DNA of 64,000 nucleotides, from the NCBI RefSeq assembly GCF_016653115.1, contig NZ_NHRX01000038.1:1-64000 (forward strand), read 5' to 3'. This DNA is from Rhodocyclus purpureus. Its GTDB lineage: Bacteria; Pseudomonadota; Gammaproteobacteria; Burkholderiales; Rhodocyclaceae. The notes under the pieces were generated by a model. It was not told where the DNA came from. It did no database searches and was given only the letters and a program-made list of their open reading frames with translations. Made by a program: the position numbers and the translations under genes. Shown in pieces: positions 61,845-64,000 of the stretch (its first letter is position 1; each line of letters starts with the position of its first letter).

Positions 61845-64000
61845 ATGGCTAACACGACCCAATCCGTAAGCTTCACCAACACCCCGCAGGCCAAGGCTGA
61901 CGCCTACGGCTTCAACGAAGATCAACTCAGCAACACGGTGCTGCTCGACGTCACGGGCAACGACCTTGGCGGCAACGCCAAGAAGCTCTACTCGATCGAC
62001 GACGGCAGCGGCGCGCTGAAGGACTTGCTGGCCAAGGATCCCGGCCTGGTGACCGCCTGGGAGACGACCGCCGATGGCAACCTGATCCGCATCAACGCCG
62101 GCAAGGTCGAGTTCTCGATCGCGAGCGACAAGGTCAATGCCCTCACCGAAGGCGAGCAGTACTCCGACACCTTCGTCTACGCGATCCAACTGGGCAACGG
62201 CACCCTCAGTTACGCCACGGTGACGGTCAACATCCTCGGCCAGAACGACGCCGCGACGATCAGCAGCGACACGATCGGCATCGCCGGCGACGCGACTCCT
62301 GTCGTGACCGAGGATTCCGGTGCCTACGTCACCGCCGGCAAGCTCAGTGTCGTCGACGCCGACAGCGGCCAGAGCGTCTTCCAGGCGCTCAGCGCCGAGT
62401 CGCTGCAGGGCCAGTACGGCAGCTTCTCGTTCGACGAGAAGACCGGCGCCTGGAGCTACACGCTCGACAACGACAAGGCGCAATCGCTCGGTGCCGACGA
62501 CTCGGCCACCGAAACGCTGACCGTGACGAGCTTCGACGGCACTGCCTCGCACACGATCAGCGTGAGCGTGAATGGCGTGAACGACGTGGCAGTCATCTCC
62601 GGTGAAGCGGCCGCCGAAGTGAGCGAGGATTCCGACAACTACGTTGTCACCGGCAAACTCGCCGTCGCCGACGCCGATGACGGCGAGAGCGCCTTCCAGG
62701 CGGCCAGCGCCGAGTCGCTGCAGGGCCAGTACGGCAGCTTCTCGTTCGACGCGCAAACCGGCGCCTGGAGCTACACGCTCGACAACGCCAAGGCGCAGTC
62801 GCTCGGCGCCGACGACTCGGCCACCGAGACGCTGACCGTAACCAGCCTCGACGGCACGGCGACGCAGACGATCACGGCGACCGTGCAGGGTGTGAACGAC
62901 GTGGCGGTCATCTCGGGTGATGCGGCTGCCGACGTGAGCGAGGATTCGGGCGCCTACGTCGTCACCGGCAAACTCGCCGTCGCCGACGCCGACAACGGCC
63001 AGAGCGTCTTCCAGCCGGCCAGCGCCGAGTCGCTGCAGGCCCAGTACGGCAGCTTCTCGTTCGATGCGCAGACCGGTGAATGGACCTACACGCTCGACAA
63101 CGCCAAGGCGCAGTCGCTCGGCGCCGACGATTCGGCCACCGAGACGCTGACCGTCAAGAGCCTCGACGGCAGCGCGACGCAGACGATCACGGCGACCGTG
63201 CAGGGTGTGAACGACGTGGCGGTCATCTCGGGTGAAGCGGCTGACGACGTGACCGAGGATTCGGGCGCCTACGTCGTCACCGGCAAGCTCGCCGTCGCCG
63301 ACGCCGACAACGGCCAGAGCGTCTTCCAGGCGGCCAGCGCCGAGTCGCTGCAGGGCCAGTACGGCAACTTCTCGTTCGACGCGCAGACCGGAGCCTGGAC
63401 CTACACGCTCGACAACGCCAAGGCGCAGTCGCTCGGTGCCGACGATGCGGCCACCGAGACGCTGACCGTAACCAGCCTCGACGGCACGGCGACGCAGACG
63501 ATCACGGCGACCGTGAATGGCGTCAATGACGTGGCGGTCATTTCCGGGGAAGCGGCCGCCAGCGTGAAAGAGGATTCCGCTTCCTACGTCGTCAATGGTG
63601 TGCTGAGCGTCGTCGATGCGGATCAAGGCCAGAGCGCCTTCCAGGCGGCCAGCGCCGAGTCGCTGCAGGGCCAGTACGGCAGCTTCTCGTTCGACGAGAA
63701 GACCGGCGCCTGGAGCTACACGCTCGACAACGCCAAGGCGCAGTCGCTCGGTGCCGACGATGCGGCCACCGAGACGCTGACCGTTGCGAGCCTCGACGGC
63801 ACGGCGACGCAGACGATCAGCACGACCGTGCATGGCGCGAACGACGCTGCGGTCATCTCCGGCAACGCTGCCGCCAGCGTGACCGAAGATTCCGGTGCCT
63901 ACGTCGCCACCGGCAAACTCGCCGTCGCTGATGCGGATCAAGGCCAGAGCGGCTTCCAGGCCGTCGGCGCCGAATCGCTCAAGGGCCAGTACGGCAACTT
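61845..64000 (+). CDS. VCBS-repeat surface protein (adhesin), 3' end outside the window
   Basis: 718 codons visible from the ATG at 61845, with AAGGAGG seven bases ahead, and open to the window end. No Sec signal (MANTTQSVSFTNTPQAKADA), as expected for large type I-secreted adhesins whose signal is C-terminal. An N-terminal region of about 145 residues is followed by near-identical 105-residue VCBS repeats: TEDSGAYVVTGKLAVADAD, SAESLQGQYGSFSFD, GAWSYTLDNAKAQSLGAD and ETLTVTSLDGTATQTI. Likely exported to the cell surface for adhesion or biofilm formation. Regulated by a promoter with paired repeats and a c-di-GMP riboswitch. Confidence 0.9.
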   Translation, partial: MANTTQSVSFTNTPQAKADAYGFNEDQLSNTVLLDVTGNDLGGNAKKLYSIDDGSGALKDLLAKDPGLVTAWETTADGNLIRINAGKVEFSIASDKVNALTEGEQYSDTFVYAIQLGNGTLSYATVTVNILGQNDAATISSDTIGIAGDATPVVTEDSGAYVTAGKLSVVDADSGQSVFQALSAESLQGQYGSFSFDEKTGAWSYTLDNDKAQSLGADDSATETLTVTSFDGTASHTISVSVNGVNDVAVISGEAAAEVSEDSDNYVVTGKLAVADADDGESAFQAASAESLQGQYGSFSFDAQTGAWSYTLDNAKAQSLGADDSATETLTVTSLDGTATQTITATVQGVNDVAVISGDAAADVSEDSGAYVVTGKLAVADADNGQSVFQPASAESLQAQYGSFSFDAQTGEWTYTLDNAKAQSLGADDSATETLTVKSLDGSATQTITATVQGVNDVAVISGEAADDVTEDSGAYVVTGKLAVADADNGQSVFQAASAESLQGQYGNFSFDAQTGAWTYTLDNAKAQSLGADDAATETLTVTSLDGTATQTITATVNGVNDVAVISGEAAASVKEDSASYVVNGVLSVVDADQGQSAFQAASAESLQGQYGSFSFDEKTGAWSYTLDNAKAQSLGADDAATETLTVASLDGTATQTISTTVHGANDAAVISGNAAASVTEDSGAYVATGKLAVADADQGQSGFQAVGAESLKGQYGN
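62277..64000 (+). repeat. 315-bp tandem repeats encoding VCBS domains
   Basis: The marker GTCATCTC/TTC recurs at 62592, 62907, 63222, 63537 and 63852, exactly 315 bp (105 codons) apart. Units are nearly identical at the DNA level, which suggests recent duplication or gene conversion; the first unit is more diverged. The array continues past the window end. Confidence 0.93.

Noticed and set aside
61830-63941. A 703-codon open frame on the - strand opposite the VCBS gene
   Set aside because: It mirrors the + strand repeats; the + strand has a Shine-Dalgarno, a known domain family and a riboswitch, while the - frame has no domain. High GC keeps the opposite frame open.

Overview
The window looks like the replication-origin region of a high-GC betaproteobacterium, most likely of the Rhodocyclales. 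That placement is inferred from gene order and protein resemblance; no database was searched. The origin-proximal housekeeping order is intact. dnaA, dnaN and gyrB run leftward. rpmH-rnpA-yidD-yidC-mnmE, then mnmG-rsmG-parA-parB, then the full atpIBEFHAGDC operon run rightward. DnaA boxes occur in three places: dnaA/dnaN, dnaA/rpmH, and an AT-rich cluster just upstream of mnmG. The last is the best oriC candidate, and beside it lies an unexplained array of GTGAGCC/GGCTCAC heptamers.

Left edge (1-3.1 kb): the first codons of a probable IS5-type transposase, a DUF1805 protein, and an overlapping pair of an OLD/RecF-like AAA ATPase with a DUF4276 protein (a defence-like arrangement). A degenerate AT-rich direct repeat flanks this block, followed by a ~210-bp MITE-like palindrome that has a second copy at 39.8 kb.

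Middle (27-52 kb): periplasmic carbonic anhydrase; ubiquinone genes (ubiJ, a Tim44-domain gene, ubiE, DUF971); phoBR; a REP-associated tyrosine transposase (RAYT) flanked by REP arrays, with more REPs through the window; a HIT protein; a 1291-residue FAD/Fe-S oxidoreductase; ilvA; a PatB-type aminotransferase; the dac-dat-ybeD-lipB-lipA cell-wall/lipoate cluster; a decayed hipA-like gene with its palindromic upstream site still present; an fpr/LysR divergent pair; an outer-membrane barrel protein; an MFS transporter; and a DUF4197 protein.

Right end (52-64 kb): the Rep helicase, then a small toxin-antitoxin island around tRNA-Arg(CCG) (RelE-like/HTH, TacA/TacT-like, FitA/FitB-like, plus an HNH-nuclease remnant). 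Last comes the most interesting unit. A 1268-residue hybrid histidine kinase ends in its own receiver plus AraC-type DNA-binding domain. It is divergent from a large VCBS-repeat surface protein that runs off the window. The shared intergenic region holds two exact CTGCTAAGTC direct repeats 21 bp apart (spacing like AraC half-sites), a -10 box, and a c-di-GMP-I (GEMM) riboswitch in the adhesin leader. This suggests two-layer control of adhesin production: transcription by the phosphorelay/AraC protein, and c-di-GMP gating of the mRNA.
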